Of a DNA stretch of 64,000 nt, positions 52,163 through 62,215 are shown one piece after another. The notes under the pieces were generated by a model. The model saw only the letters and a program-made list of their open reading frames with translations, searched no databases and had not been told where the DNA came from. The position numbers and the translations under genes are program-made. This stretch comes from UBA4742 sp002403895 (GTDB taxonomy: Bacteria > Actinomycetota > Acidimicrobiia > Acidimicrobiales > Acidimicrobilacustridaceae), in contig DAISGD010000010.1 in NCBI GenBank assembly GCA_036823295.1, positions 1 to 64,000 on the forward strand. Reading direction: 5' to 3'. How positions within the stretch are numbered: the stretch's first letter is position 1; the number at the start of each line of letters is the position of its first letter.

Positions 52163-52183
52163 ATTGGCAGTCGGTATGTCAAT
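52163..52183. promoter_or_regulatory. Promoter and inverted repeat ahead of the TetR gene
   Basis: ATTGGCA-N7-TGTCAAT is an imperfect inverted repeat (one mismatch per seven). Read on the minus strand it contains TTGACA, a consensus -35 box. The core GCAGTCGGTATG (52167-52178) is identical to 6946-6957. Operator overlapping a promoter is the likely reading. Confidence 0.45.
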
Positions 52184-52232
52184 ACCTTGGCAGCCCGATC
52201 GCTGGGCCGCCACGCCTCCCCGGGTCCCGGCA

Positions 52233-52279
52233 TCGTTCCTGCAACCACCCCCACCACAGGGCGCGATCTGCAGGAACGA
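52233..52279. terminator. Hairpin downstream of the hem operon
   Basis: TCGTTCCTGCA (52233-52243) and TGCAGGAACGA (52269-52279) are perfect 11-base arms with a 25-base loop. They lie 20 bases beyond the hemC stop on the minus strand. A terminator or mRNA-end structure is likely. There is no U-tract, so intrinsic termination is uncertain. Confidence 0.4.
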
Positions 52280-52298
52280 CCCGGGCAAAAGAGGACCG

Positions 52299-53216
52299 TC
52301 AGCGGTCGAGGAGGGCAGATCCGCCGGCATCGTCGAGCAGCACTCGAGCCAAGCGCCGGCCCAGCGCCTCGGCCTCGGAGGCCGGCCCCGCCAGCGTCTG
52401 GCGGATCACGGTGTGGCCATCCAGGGAGGCGAGCATCCCCTCGATGGTCACCACCTCGCCGGCCTCCACGATGGCGAACGCCCCGGCGGGAAGATCGCAG
52501 TCGCCACCGAGCTCGGCCAAGAACCCCCGCTCGGCGTCCAGGGCCAGACGGCTGGGCCGGTGCTCGATCCGCGCCAGCAGGCCGCGCAGATCCACATCAC
52601 CGGGCGTCTCGCCCGCCCGGCTTTCCACCGCGAGGGTGCCCTGGCCCACCTGCGGCAGCATGACCGCCGGCTCCAGAACCTCCGCCACGTGGACGGTCAG
52701 ATCGAGCCGCACCAGCGGGGCCAGCGCCATCACGATCGCCCCGTACCGGGGGGCCTTGGCCAGCCGGGTGCCGATGTTGCCCCGCAGGCCGGTGAACGTC
52801 AGATCGGGTCGCGCCCAAGCCAACAGGGCCCGCCGGCGCGCCGATCCCGTGGCCACCATCGCCCCTGGGGCCAAACCGTCCAAGGTCGAGCCGATCAGCA
52901 CGTCGCGGGGATCGCCACGCTCGGGCACCGTGGCGATGCCCAGGCCATCGGGAGAGCCCGAAGGCAGGTCCTTGGCCGAGTGGACGGCGATGTCCGCCCG
53001 CCCGTCGAGCACGGCGGCCTGCACCTCCTTGGCGAAAACTCCCTTGCCCCCCATCTCCCAGATGGGGATCTCCTGGCGGCGGTCACCCAGGGTCTCGACC
53101 ACCACCGTCTCGACCACGACGTCAGGATCGACCGCCCGCAACAGGGCGGCGACATGGTCGGTCTGCCAGCGAGCGAGGACGCTGCCGCGCGTGGCGGCTC
53201 GAATCACGGTCGGCAC
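52299..53216 (-). CDS. hemC: Porphobilinogen deaminase (hydroxymethylbilane synthase)
   Basis: 305 residues. It has RAATRGSVLARWQTDHV, DGRADIAVHSAKDLP, the arginine-rich GSARRRALL and RGNIGTRL stretches, and the dipyrromethane cofactor Cys240 in GGDCDLPAGA. It polymerises four porphobilinogens in heme/siroheme synthesis. It follows hemA with a 27-base gap in the rex-met8-hemA-hemC operon. Length and motifs are complete. Confidence 0.96.
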   Translation of the reverse strand: MPTVIRAATRGSVLARWQTDHVAALLRAVDPDVVVETVVVETLGDRRQEIPIWEMGGKGVFAKEVQAAVLDGRADIAVHSAKDLPSGSPDGLGIATVPERGDPRDVLIGSTLDGLAPGAMVATGSARRRALLAWARPDLTFTGLRGNIGTRLAKAPRYGAIVMALAPLVRLDLTVHVAEVLEPAVMLPQVGQGTLAVESRAGETPGDVDLRGLLARIEHRPSRLALDAERGFLAELGGDCDLPAGAFAIVEAGEVVTIEGMLASLDGHTVIRQTLAGPASEAEALGRRLARVLLDDAGGSALLDR

Positions 53217-53243
53217 GCGACGCGCTTCCCGGTCCCGCCCGAC

Positions 53244-54503
53244 CTACAGGTCAAACAGATCGCGCAACGCCTCGGCGAGACGCTCACCGCGGGGCGATCC
53301 CGCTGCGTCCTTGAGGCCCACGGTGGGGTCGTGCAACAGCTTGGCCACGATGCCCTTGGTCAGCGCCTCGATGACATCGACCTGGCGATCGTCCAGCTCC
53401 CCCAGCCGAGCCCGGTAGCGTTCAAGCTCGGCCGTTCGTACCGACTCGCCTCGCTCGTGCAGGCCGGCCACCAAGGGAGCCACCTCACGGGCGCTGCTCA
53501 CCGACACGAATCGCTCGAGTTCCTCGGCGATCATCGCTTCGACGGCCACCATCTCGCGGCGGCGCTCGTTCATCCCGGCCTCGGCAAAGGCCCGCAGGTC
53601 GTCCATGTCGAGCAGCGTGACCCCCTGCAGGTTGGCGGCCTGCGGGTCAACGTCGCGAGGAACGGCCACGTCGACGATCAGCACCGGTCGACCGTCGCGG
53701 GCTTCCATGACCCGAGCCAGATCGCCGTGCTCGAGCATCATCGAACTGGCACCGGTCGAGGTGAGCAGTAGGTCGACCTCGGCCAGGGACTCGTTCAGAT
53801 CGGCGAGCCGCACCGCCCGCCCGCCCAGATGCTCGGCCAGCTCGACGGCTCGGTCCCACGTCCGGTTGGCGATGCGCACATCGTCGACCCCGGCCGTTGC
53901 CAGCGCCCGGACCATGCCCTCACCCATCTCACCGGCACCGAGGACGAGGATGCGCTTCCCCACCAGCGACCCGAGCCGTTCGGCCGCCATGGCGACCGCC
54001 GCGGTCGACACCGAGGCGATGTTGCGGGAGATACCGGTCTCGGTACGGGCCCGCTTCCCGACCTCGAGGGCGTGGCGAAACAGCAGGTTGAGCGACGACC
54101 CGGTCGTGCCTTCCGCCTGAGCCCGCTCCCACGCACGGCGGACCTGACCGAGGATCTCGGCCTCGCCCACCACGGCGGAATCCAAGCCCGAGGTCACCGC
54201 GAACAGGTGGGCCACGGCGTCGTCGTCGTACTGCACATACAGGTGGTCGGAGAAGTCCTCGGGCGGCAGGTAGGCCATCTCCGACAAGAAGTTGCGCAGG
54301 TCGGCGTAGGCACCGTGGAACTTCTCGGCCACCACGTAGATCTCGGTGCGGTTGCAGGTGGACAGCACCACGGCCTCGCTCACGTGCTCCCGGGAAGAAA
54401 CATCGTGCAGGGCCTTGGGCAGGCGCGAGTCATCAATGGTCATGCGCTCGAGCAGGTCGAGCGGGACGCTGCGATAGTTCAAACCGATGACGACGACAGA
54501 CAC
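53244..54503 (-). CDS. hemA: Glutamyl-tRNA reductase
   Basis: 419 residues. The catalytic Cys50 is in VVLSTCNRTEIYVV; VTSGLDSAVVGEAEILGQV and the NADPH Rossmann motif LVLGAGEMGEGM follow, then a C-terminal dimerisation domain. It makes glutamate-1-semialdehyde, the first committed step of C5-pathway heme synthesis. It overlaps the upstream met8-type gene by 25 bases. Confidence 0.96.
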   Translation of the reverse strand: MSVVVIGLNYRSVPLDLLERMTIDDSRLPKALHDVSSREHVSEAVVLSTCNRTEIYVVAEKFHGAYADLRNFLSEMAYLPPEDFSDHLYVQYDDDAVAHLFAVTSGLDSAVVGEAEILGQVRRAWERAQAEGTTGSSLNLLFRHALEVGKRARTETGISRNIASVSTAAVAMAAERLGSLVGKRILVLGAGEMGEGMVRALATAGVDDVRIANRTWDRAVELAEHLGGRAVRLADLNESLAEVDLLLTSTGASSMMLEHGDLARVMEARDGRPVLIVDVAVPRDVDPQAANLQGVTLLDMDDLRAFAEAGMNERRREMVAVEAMIAEELERFVSVSSAREVAPLVAGLHERGESVRTAELERYRARLGELDDRQVDVIEALTKGIVAKLLHDPTVGLKDAAGSPRGERLAEALRDLFDL

Positions 54504-55114
54504 GCCTGGAGGCGCTCCTTCGCTTCGGCGAGGCGACCCTCGCGGATGAGGTCAAGCATTCCCGAGTCGAGCGCGGGTTGCCAATCCAAGCCTTCCGTGG
54601 AACGACCGTCCCCTCGCAATTGTTCCCGGGCCTCGGCCAGCAGGTCGATCAGGGTCACGTACTCCGGACCGAACTCCGCGGTGTAGTGCCGCCGTAGCCA
54701 GGTGGCCAGCGCCGGGCTGTGTCCGCCGGTGGCGAACGTGACGAGCAGCGGGCCCTGACGGATCCGGGAAGGGAGGGTGAAAGCGCAGTTGGCCGGGTCG
54801 TCGGCCGAGTTGACCCACACACCCCGTTCCTCGCCGTCGAGGTAGATCGCCCGGTTCACCGCAGGGTCGTCAGTGGCGGCGATGACCAGGCGGTAGCCGG
54901 CCACCTCCCCGGCGACGTAGCGACGCAGCTCACAGGTCACGCCTTCCAGTCCGGCCAGTTCGCCGGTCACCACCGGAGCCACCACGGTCACCACCGCGCC
55001 GCACTCCAGCAGCCCCCGCACCTTCTGGGTGGCCACCGGGCCGCCTCCCACCACCAGGCAGGGACGACCGGCGAGACGGAGGTTGACGGGATACAGCGGC
55101 TCGTCGATCGGCAT
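54479..55114 (-). CDS. Precorrin-2 dehydrogenase / sirohydrochlorin ferrochelatase (Met8/CysG-N type)
   Basis: 211 residues. The N-terminal NAD-binding motif is CLVVGGGPVATQKVRGLL, then VIAATDDPAVNRAIY and VNSADDPANCAFTLPS (the family active-site region), and TGGHSPALATWLR. It oxidises precorrin-2 and may insert iron for siroheme. There is no C-terminal methyltransferase domain. It lies directly next to rex (sharing one base) in the rex-met8-hemA-hemC operon. Confidence 0.92.
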   Translation of the reverse strand: MPIDEPLYPVNLRLAGRPCLVVGGGPVATQKVRGLLECGAVVTVVAPVVTGELAGLEGVTCELRRYVAGEVAGYRLVIAATDDPAVNRAIYLDGEERGVWVNSADDPANCAFTLPSRIRQGPLLVTFATGGHSPALATWLRRHYTAEFGPEYVTLIDLLAEAREQLRGDGRSTEGLDWQPALDSGMLDLIREGRLAEAKERLQACLSSSSV

Positions 55115-55797
55115 CAGCTGTCGGCTCCGGCCGGCCCGCCGTCGGCGCCCAGGGCCGCCAGGGCGCCCCGCCGCTGCTGGTAGAAGCTCAGGATCTGCAG
55201 TTCGCTGGCCAGGTCCACCTTGCGCAGCGAGGCGCCGTCGGGGACGTTGACCACCGACGGGGCGAAGTTCAGCACCGACGTGACCCCCGCGGCCACGAGC
55301 CGGTCGGCGATGTCCTGAGCGACGCCGGCAGGGGTGGCGATGATGCCGATGGTCACGCCGAGCTCGGCGGTGATCTGGGGCAACTCATCGATGTGGCGCA
55401 CCACGTGGCCCGCGATGGTCGTCCCCACCTTGGAGGGATCAGCGTCGACGAGGGCAGCCACCGGGAACCCACGGTCGCTGAACCCGCCGTAGTTGGCCAG
55501 CGCCTGACCCAGGTTGCCCACGCCCACGATCACGACGGGCCAGTCCTGGGTGAGGCCGAGCTCGCGGCTCATCTGGAACACGAGGTACTCCACGTCGTAG
55601 CCCACGCCACGAGTCCCGTAGGAGCCCAGGTAGCTCAGGTCCTTGCGGACCTTGGCGGCGTTGACCCCGGCCAGTTCGGCGAGGCGTTCCGACGAGATGG
55701 TCGACATGACACCGTTGAGTTCCACCAGGCTGCGCAGGTAGAGCGGGAGGCGTGCCACCGTGGCTTCGGGAATGCGCCGTCTCGCTGATTCAGCCAT
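55114..55797 (-). CDS. rex: Redox-sensing transcriptional repressor Rex
   Basis: 227 residues. The winged-helix DNA-binding domain includes SSERLAELAGVNAAKVRKDLSY, and the Rossmann NADH-sensing domain includes VVIVGVGNLGQALANYGG. Rex represses respiratory and heme genes until NADH/NAD+ rises. It is the first gene of the hem operon, as in other Actinobacteria, which suggests autoregulation and control of heme supply. Confidence 0.95.
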   Translation of the reverse strand: MAESARRRIPEATVARLPLYLRSLVELNGVMSTISSERLAELAGVNAAKVRKDLSYLGSYGTRGVGYDVEYLVFQMSRELGLTQDWPVVIVGVGNLGQALANYGGFSDRGFPVAALVDADPSKVGTTIAGHVVRHIDELPQITAELGVTIGIIATPAGVAQDIADRLVAAGVTSVLNFAPSVVNVPDGASLRKVDLASELQILSFYQQRRGALAALGADGGPAGADS

Positions 55798-55815
55798 CGG
55801 GTCAAGGGTACGCCC

Positions 55816-55833
55816 ACGTGCAATCGTTCACAA
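55816..55833. promoter_or_regulatory. Candidate Rex operator upstream of rex
   Basis: The known Rex site is TTGTGAA-N4-TTCACAA. Here ACGTGCA-atcg-TTCACAA keeps a perfect right half and 4 of 7 positions in the left half. It is 19 bases from the rex start. It is a weak match, supported by position. Confidence 0.4.
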
Positions 55834-55902
55834 AGTCACCGATCGGCCTCCCGGACGGCTCCAGTCCGGTGGTGGGAACAACTTCATCCGTGAGGCAAAC
55901 TG

Positions 55903-56700
55903 ATGGTGATGCACACCGTTCTGGCCGCCACCGCGGCGTTGCTGGCTTGCGCGTTCGCCATGCTCACCCTCGAGCGCTACCTGGCCCGGCGGCGCCGTCA
56001 CGAGCTGATGTGGACCATCGCGCTGGCCATGTTCGCTCTCGGCTCCATCGGCTTGTGGCTCGGTGCCGCCATCGGTTGGAGCGAGTGGACGTTCAAGGTC
56101 TTCTACCTGTTCGGCGCCATCCTCAATGTGCCGTTCCTGGCCCTGGGCACGGTCTACCTGTTGGCCAGCCGCCGAGTGGGGGATGAGAGCGCCGCGGTGG
56201 TGTCGCTCCTGGCCGCGTTCGCCACCGGCATCGTGGTGGCCACACCGTTGGTCGGAGTGATCGACCCGAGCGTGATCCCTCAGGGATCCGATGTGTTCGG
56301 GCTGGGGCCTCGCATTGCCGCTGGGGTCGGTTCCGGCGTGGCCGCCCTGGTCATCATCGCCGGGGCCGTGTGGAGCGCGGTGCAGCTGCTAGTCGGGCGG
56401 CGCCGCTCGCACTGGGCCGGAACCACCACCGTGCCCGCGGGACGCTTGGCCGCCGCCAACCTCCTCATCGCCGCCGGAACGCTGGTGCTCAGCGCCGGCG
56501 GGTTGCTCAACTCGGTGGTGGACGAGATGAACGCCTTCGCCATCTCCCTGGTGGTGGGCATCGCCGTGATCTTCGCCGGCTTCCTGCTCACGATGACCGG
56601 CGCCCAGGCATCGCTCGGCGTTCGCGGCTCGCTCGGCCCGGCAACGTCAGAACCAGCGCTCGACGACTACGCCACCCCCGCCACGGATCTTGTGCACTGA
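55903..56700 (+). CDS. Conserved seven-TM membrane protein
   Basis: 265 residues with about seven hydrophobic segments; RYLARRRRHELMWTIALAMF marks a positive-inside loop. No characterised family is recognised. ATG at 55903 with GAGG ahead. The stop codon lies within the left arm of palindrome family B. It is divergent from rex. Confidence 0.72.
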   Translation: MVMHTVLAATAALLACAFAMLTLERYLARRRRHELMWTIALAMFALGSIGLWLGAAIGWSEWTFKVFYLFGAILNVPFLALGTVYLLASRRVGDESAAVVSLLAAFATGIVVATPLVGVIDPSVIPQGSDVFGLGPRIAAGVGSGVAALVIIAGAVWSAVQLLVGRRRSHWAGTTTVPAGRLAAANLLIAAGTLVLSAGGLLNSVVDEMNAFAISLVVGIAVIFAGFLLTMTGAQASLGVRGSLGPATSEPALDDYATPATDLVH

Positions 56701-56732
56701 TGCACCTGAGCGGGCGATCAGCGCGCGAGGTT
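56691..56732. repeat. Extragenic palindrome family B, copy 2
   Basis: TGTGCACTGATGCACC and GATCAGCGCGCGAGGTT match copy 1 at 50609-50650 except for the middle and two bases of the right arm. It overlaps the stop of the membrane-protein gene and lies ahead of the convergent ligase gene, so it may act in termination. Confidence 0.62.
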
Positions 56733-56770
56733 GGACCGGCGCGGAGGCGACCCGACTGCTCAGGCCGGGG

Positions 56771-58264
<1,494 letters not shown>

Positions 58265-58421
58265 GCAGCCATGCTCCCTTGCTCCAGGGTGACCAGGGGC
58301 CCCCAGGATTCGATGTGCGGTCACGTTAGCGCCCGGGAGCGGTGTGGCCGAAGTCATCGCACTCCAGTTTCGCTCGCATTGTGTCGATACGACCACGATG
58401 CGTTGTTCCCCTCACCCCTCG

Positions 58422-59087
58422 ATGCGGCTACGGCGGGTCCGTCTGGTGCTCCCCGCGCTGGCCCTGGCCGTGCTCATGGCCATCCTCGTTCCCGCCCAGG
58501 CCGGTGCGGCCGGCGGCGACGCCAATGACTACGTGGCTCGGATCAACGGTCTGCGCGCCTCGGTGGGCGTCGCTCCCCTGGGGGTCGATGGCCAGCTCAC
58601 CGCCGCCGCTCAGGGCTGGGCCGATCACATGGCTGCCACCGGTACCCTGGCCCATGCGCCCGACATCTCTTCTGGGCTGACCGTGAACTGGTCCAAGCTG
58701 GGCGAGAACGTCGGGGTCGGGCCGAACAACGACGTGATCTGGTCGGCCTTCGTGGCCAGCGCCCATCACTACGAGAACATCGTCGATCCGGCGTTCAACT
58801 ACGTGGGCGTCGGCGTGACCTACGCGGGTGGGCGTCAGTGGACCTGCCACCGTTTCATGCAACTTGGTGGCGGCGGATCACCCGCCCCGGCACCGGCCCC
58901 CGCACCGAAACCGGCGGCGACGCCCAAGCCCAAGGCCCCCAGGACCACGACGACCACGGCTCCGAGCGCGGCCCCCGCCGCCCCGGCCCCCGTCGTCCCG
59001 GCCCCGTCCCCATCCGGTCCGCCGCCACCCGCCGATTCCGCCCGGGTGGCCACGGTCTTGTCGGCACTACGACACCTGTCGAGCTGA
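58422..59087 (+). CDS. Secreted CAP/SCP-domain protein with Pro/Ala-rich tail
   Basis: 221 residues from the ATG at 58422. A classical signal peptide (MRLRRVRLVLPALALAVLM, cleavage after AQAGA) is followed by a CAP domain: YVARINGLRASVGVAPLGVD, AAQGWADHMAATGTLAHAP, KLGENVGVG and the end HRFMQLGGG. A Pro/Ala/Thr-rich extension of about 65 residues follows. The upstream GTG at 58344 or ATG at 58398 would lengthen the n-region. Such proteins are wall-associated or extracellular. Confidence 0.85.
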   Translation: MRLRRVRLVLPALALAVLMAILVPAQAGAAGGDANDYVARINGLRASVGVAPLGVDGQLTAAAQGWADHMAATGTLAHAPDISSGLTVNWSKLGENVGVGPNNDVIWSAFVASAHHYENIVDPAFNYVGVGVTYAGGRQWTCHRFMQLGGGGSPAPAPAPAPKPAATPKPKAPRTTTTTAPSAAPAAPAPVVPAPSPSGPPPPADSARVATVLSALRHLSS

Positions 59088-59147
59088 TCGACGGTCGTCC
59101 TCGGCCCCGGTGTGACGGGCCGGGCGGCAGCGGACCACAATGAGCCC

Positions 59148-60146
59148 ATGGGCAACGCCATCGAGACGCACGAGCTGAGCCGCAGCTTCGCCAGCGGACC
59201 GGCGCTGGATGGCCTCAGCCTCGTCGTCGAGCCAGGGGAGGTGCTGGCCCTGCTCGGCCCGAACGGAGCGGGCAAGACCACGACGGTCCGGCTGCTCAAC
59301 GGCGTCCTCAGCCCGGACCGGGGTTGGTCGCGGGTGCTCGGGCGGGACCCGGTGGCCGACGGCGACGAGGTCCGCCGCCACACCGGGGTACTGACTGAGA
59401 ACGCGGGTCTGGACGATCGGCTCACCACCCGGGAGAACCTCCTGTTCACGGCCCGAATCCGGGGCTTCTCGCCCGATGCCGCCAAACGGCGAGTGGATGA
59501 CCTCCTTGAGCGTTTCGGCATGGACGAACGGGCCGACGACCTCACGCAAGGGTTCTCCACCGGGCAGCGCAAGCGGGTGGCCCTGGCCCGGGCACTGCTG
59601 CACGACCCGGAAGTGCTGTTCCTCGACGAGCCCACCTCGGGCCTTGACCCGGCCGGCACCCGTGACGTCATCGACCTGATCCAGTCCCTGGCCGGCGAAG
59701 GGCGCACGATCGTGCTGGCCACCCACTTCCTGGGCGAGGCTGGCCGGCTGGCCGACCGCATGGCCGTGCTCCACCACGGCCATCTGCGCGCCTTCGGCCG
59801 GCCCGACGAGCTGGCGGCAGAGATCTGGCAGGGCATCGGTGCCGCGCTCGACCTGGGCGCCCCGGCGACCGCCGAGACGCTGGCCGCTCTGGCTGCGGTC
59901 CCCGGCGTGACCGAGACCGAACGCTCACCCGACGGCGCCCGGCTCCGGGTGGCGGATCGCGAAGTGCTACCCCGAGCCGTTGCGGCCATGGTCGGGCGGG
60001 GCGTACCGGTGTACGAGGTGGCGTCACGGGCCCCCAGCCTGGAAGACGTGTACTTCGCCATCGAGGCCCGCATCCTGGCCGAGCACGGGACCGCGGCCAC
60101 CGACGGCTTCCTGCACTCCCCGACGGCGGCGGAGGCGACGCCATGA
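59148..60146 (+). CDS. ABC exporter ATPase (ABC-2 type, CcmA/NatA-like)
   Basis: 332 residues. Walker A is LGPNGAGKTTTVRLLNG, the signature FSTGQRKRVALARALL, and Walker B LFLDEPTSGLDPAGT. A C-terminal extension carries the usual regulatory end. It is followed by a four-base overlap with the permease gene. Export of a lipid, drug or ion is likely; the substrate is unknown. Confidence 0.92.
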   Translation: MGNAIETHELSRSFASGPALDGLSLVVEPGEVLALLGPNGAGKTTTVRLLNGVLSPDRGWSRVLGRDPVADGDEVRRHTGVLTENAGLDDRLTTRENLLFTARIRGFSPDAAKRRVDDLLERFGMDERADDLTQGFSTGQRKRVALARALLHDPEVLFLDEPTSGLDPAGTRDVIDLIQSLAGEGRTIVLATHFLGEAGRLADRMAVLHHGHLRAFGRPDELAAEIWQGIGAALDLGAPATAETLAALAAVPGVTETERSPDGARLRVADREVLPRAVAAMVGRGVPVYEVASRAPSLEDVYFAIEARILAEHGTAATDGFLHSPTAAEATP

Positions 60147-61015
60147 CGGCCACCGCCACCACGGCCGCCACTCCGGACACACCGACGACGACTCGAGCCC
60201 GGCACCGGCGGGACTGGTCCGCCATCTGGTTGGTCACCCGCAAGGACCTCACCGCGGTGCGCAGGTCCAAGGCGATCATGGTGCCGATGACGCTGGTGCC
60301 GATCGTGTTGCTGGTCGGCCTGCCCATCGGCCTCGGGCTGTTCGCCCGGTCGGCGCCGACCGAGACCGTGACCAACGCCCTCAGCTCGCCGATGGTCAAG
60401 GAGTTGGTCAAGCCCATCCTCTCCCTGCCCGCCCGTGAGCAGATCGTAGTGCTGGTCTTGGGTTACATCCTGTCCCCCCTGCTCTTGGTCATCCCCCTCA
60501 TGGTGTCGGCCGCGCTGGCCGCCGACGCCTTCGCCGGCGAGAAGGAGCGACGCACCCTCGAGAGCCTGATGTACCTCCCCATCTCCGACCGGGACCTGTT
60601 CCTGGCCAAGGTGTTGAGCGCCTTCCTGCCGGCCTTGTCCATCACCTGGTTGGGGGCCATCGTCTACGCGATCGTCTCCAACATCGTGGCGTGGCCGGTG
60701 ATGCACCGGGTCTTCGTTCCCTTCACCCAATGGCTCGCCGTAATCGTGTGGGTCGCCCCCGCGGTCGCCCTGCTCGCCCTGGGCCTGTTGGTCATCGTGT
60801 CGGGTCGATCCAAGACCACGCAGGAAGCAAACCAGCTCGGCGTGGTCGTGATCCTCCCGCTGATCTTCCTGGCCGCTGGGCAGGCCTCCGCGCTGTTGCT
60901 GGCCCCGGTGCCGGTGGTTCTCGCCTTCGGCGCGGTCATCTGGGCGCTGGCCCTCACGCTGGTCGTGGTGAACGGCCGCCGCTTCACCCGTGACCGGCTG
61001 GCCACGTCGAGCTGA
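60143..61015 (+). CDS. ABC-2 type permease
   Basis: 290 residues with six hydrophobic segments. The ABC-2 fold is recognised by the early WLVTRKDLTAVRRSKAIM and the central AFAGEKERRTLESLMYLPIS, a conserved coupling element of CcmB/NatB-like permeases. Partner of the ATPase before it. Confidence 0.9.
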   Translation: MTATATTAATPDTPTTTRARHRRDWSAIWLVTRKDLTAVRRSKAIMVPMTLVPIVLLVGLPIGLGLFARSAPTETVTNALSSPMVKELVKPILSLPAREQIVVLVLGYILSPLLLVIPLMVSAALAADAFAGEKERRTLESLMYLPISDRDLFLAKVLSAFLPALSITWLGAIVYAIVSNIVAWPVMHRVFVPFTQWLAVIVWVAPAVALLALGLLVIVSGRSKTTQEANQLGVVVILPLIFLAAGQASALLLAPVPVVLAFGAVIWALALTLVVVNGRRFTRDRLATSS

Positions 61016-61072
61016 TCCCGCGTATCTCTTGGGAAGCTGGGGTGGTGGCTGGGGCCCGCGGGCAAACCTCGA

Positions 61073-61162
61073 CTAGCGGTTGAGCACGAAGAGCTGGAGG
61101 ACGGCCGCCCCCATGATGAACAGCAGAAGGATGGCCAGCGTGATGGTGGTGCCCTTCCTCAT
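61073..61162 (-). CDS. 29-residue membrane peptide coupled to the SAM-hydrolase gene
   Basis: MRKGTTITLAILLLFIMGAA, then VLQLFVLNR and a stop. A positively charged start, one transmembrane helix and a short hydrophobic end. The ATG at 61162 overlaps the last codon of the upstream gene (ATGA) and is preceded by GGGGAGGAC, a strong ribosome-binding site. The layout strongly suggests a real, coupled microprotein. Function unknown. Confidence 0.65.
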   Translation of the reverse strand: MRKGTTITLAILLLFIMGAAVLQLFVLNR

Positions 61163-62079
61163 GTGTCCTCCCCGACCTGGTCGTCGGGCCCGGCGTCGGA
61201 CCGTGTGTCCAAATGGGGCTTGGCCCCGATCTGCACCCGGGTGCTGACGCCGCTGCCCTCCTGCTCGTCACCAAAACCCTCGAGGGTGACCTCGGTACCG
61301 GGCCGCAGACCCAGCTCGGTCGCCGCCGAGACGCGATCCACTACCACCGAGAGCAAGCCGTAAGAGTCCACCACCAGGCCGATCTCGCCGGGGCCGATCT
61401 CGCCGTAGGTGGTGGCGCGCTTGGCGGTGCGCCGCTCGTCGCCGAATCGCACCGACACCCGATCACCGAACTCCTCGATGTCGGACGGGTCGACGTTGAG
61501 CTGGGCGTTACCGTAGCCGTCGACCCACAGGACCTCGGCGGCCAGGGCACCGTCCTCGTCGAGGTGGCTGATGGGCAACACCCCCGGCATGAGCCCGGCT
61601 GGGTCGATGACGTTGCCCAGTTCGAGCAGGTCCACCCCTAAGCAGAGATGGGCCGCGGCGGGAGCGAACACATCACGCCCCGCGAACGTTGGGCCCGGGG
61701 CGGGGAGCTGGTAGTTCTTGTTGGCCAACTCGATGGCCCGGGTGGCGCCGCCGACGAGGGCCACGGCCGGAGCCAGCAGCCCATTGTCCGGCCCGATGAG
61801 CACGGAGATCCCGTCGCCGACCTCCACCGCGATTGCCCGCCGCTCGCCGCCCACCCCGGGGTCGACCACGGCCAGCACCACACCGGGGCAGAGGTACTGG
61901 GCGCTGCGGGCCAGCGTGAGGCCCCCGGCCCGGACGTCGTAGGCGGGGATCTCATGGGTCACGTCCACCACCGCCACCTCAGGGCTGAGGGAGCGGATGA
62001 CGGACTTCACCACGCCCACGAACTCGTCCCGATGGCCGTAATCGGACAGGAAGGAGATGGTGTCGTAGCGCAGAGCCAT
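61159..62079 (-). CDS. SAM hydrolase / DUF62-type SAM hydroxide adenosyltransferase
   Basis: 306 residues. The N-terminal TISFLSDYGHRDEFVG and VVDVTHEIPAYDVRAG match the chlorinase/fluorinase fold; IGPDNGLLAPA and WVDGYGNAQLNV belong to the same family. The halogenase-specific loop of the fluorinase is not evident, so cleavage of SAM to adenosine and methionine is expected. It is followed by the 29-residue membrane peptide. Confidence 0.88.
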   Translation of the reverse strand: MALRYDTISFLSDYGHRDEFVGVVKSVIRSLSPEVAVVDVTHEIPAYDVRAGGLTLARSAQYLCPGVVLAVVDPGVGGERRAIAVEVGDGISVLIGPDNGLLAPAVALVGGATRAIELANKNYQLPAPGPTFAGRDVFAPAAAHLCLGVDLLELGNVIDPAGLMPGVLPISHLDEDGALAAEVLWVDGYGNAQLNVDPSDIEEFGDRVSVRFGDERRTAKRATTYGEIGPGEIGLVVDSYGLLSVVVDRVSAATELGLRPGTEVTLEGFGDEQEGSGVSTRVQIGAKPHLDTRSDAGPDDQVGEDT

Positions 62080-62117
62080 GGGTTGGTGACGCTACCGCTA
62101 GCCCGTCCTCGAGCGGA

Positions 62118-62163
62118 TTCTGGCGACGATTAGGTGCCCCACGGGGGACAAAATCGTCGCCGG
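62118..62163. repeat. Extragenic palindrome family A, copy 3
   Basis: TTCTGGCGACGAT (62118-62130) and ATCGTCGCCGG (62153-62163) with the CCCC/GGGG inner stem match copies 1 and 2. It lies between two minus-strand genes, upstream of the SAM hydrolase gene. Confidence 0.68.
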
Positions 62164-62215
62164 GGCGGGGAGGGAAGGGAAGGGGAGCGCGTGGACCGTG
62201 GGAGAACCGGGGAAC

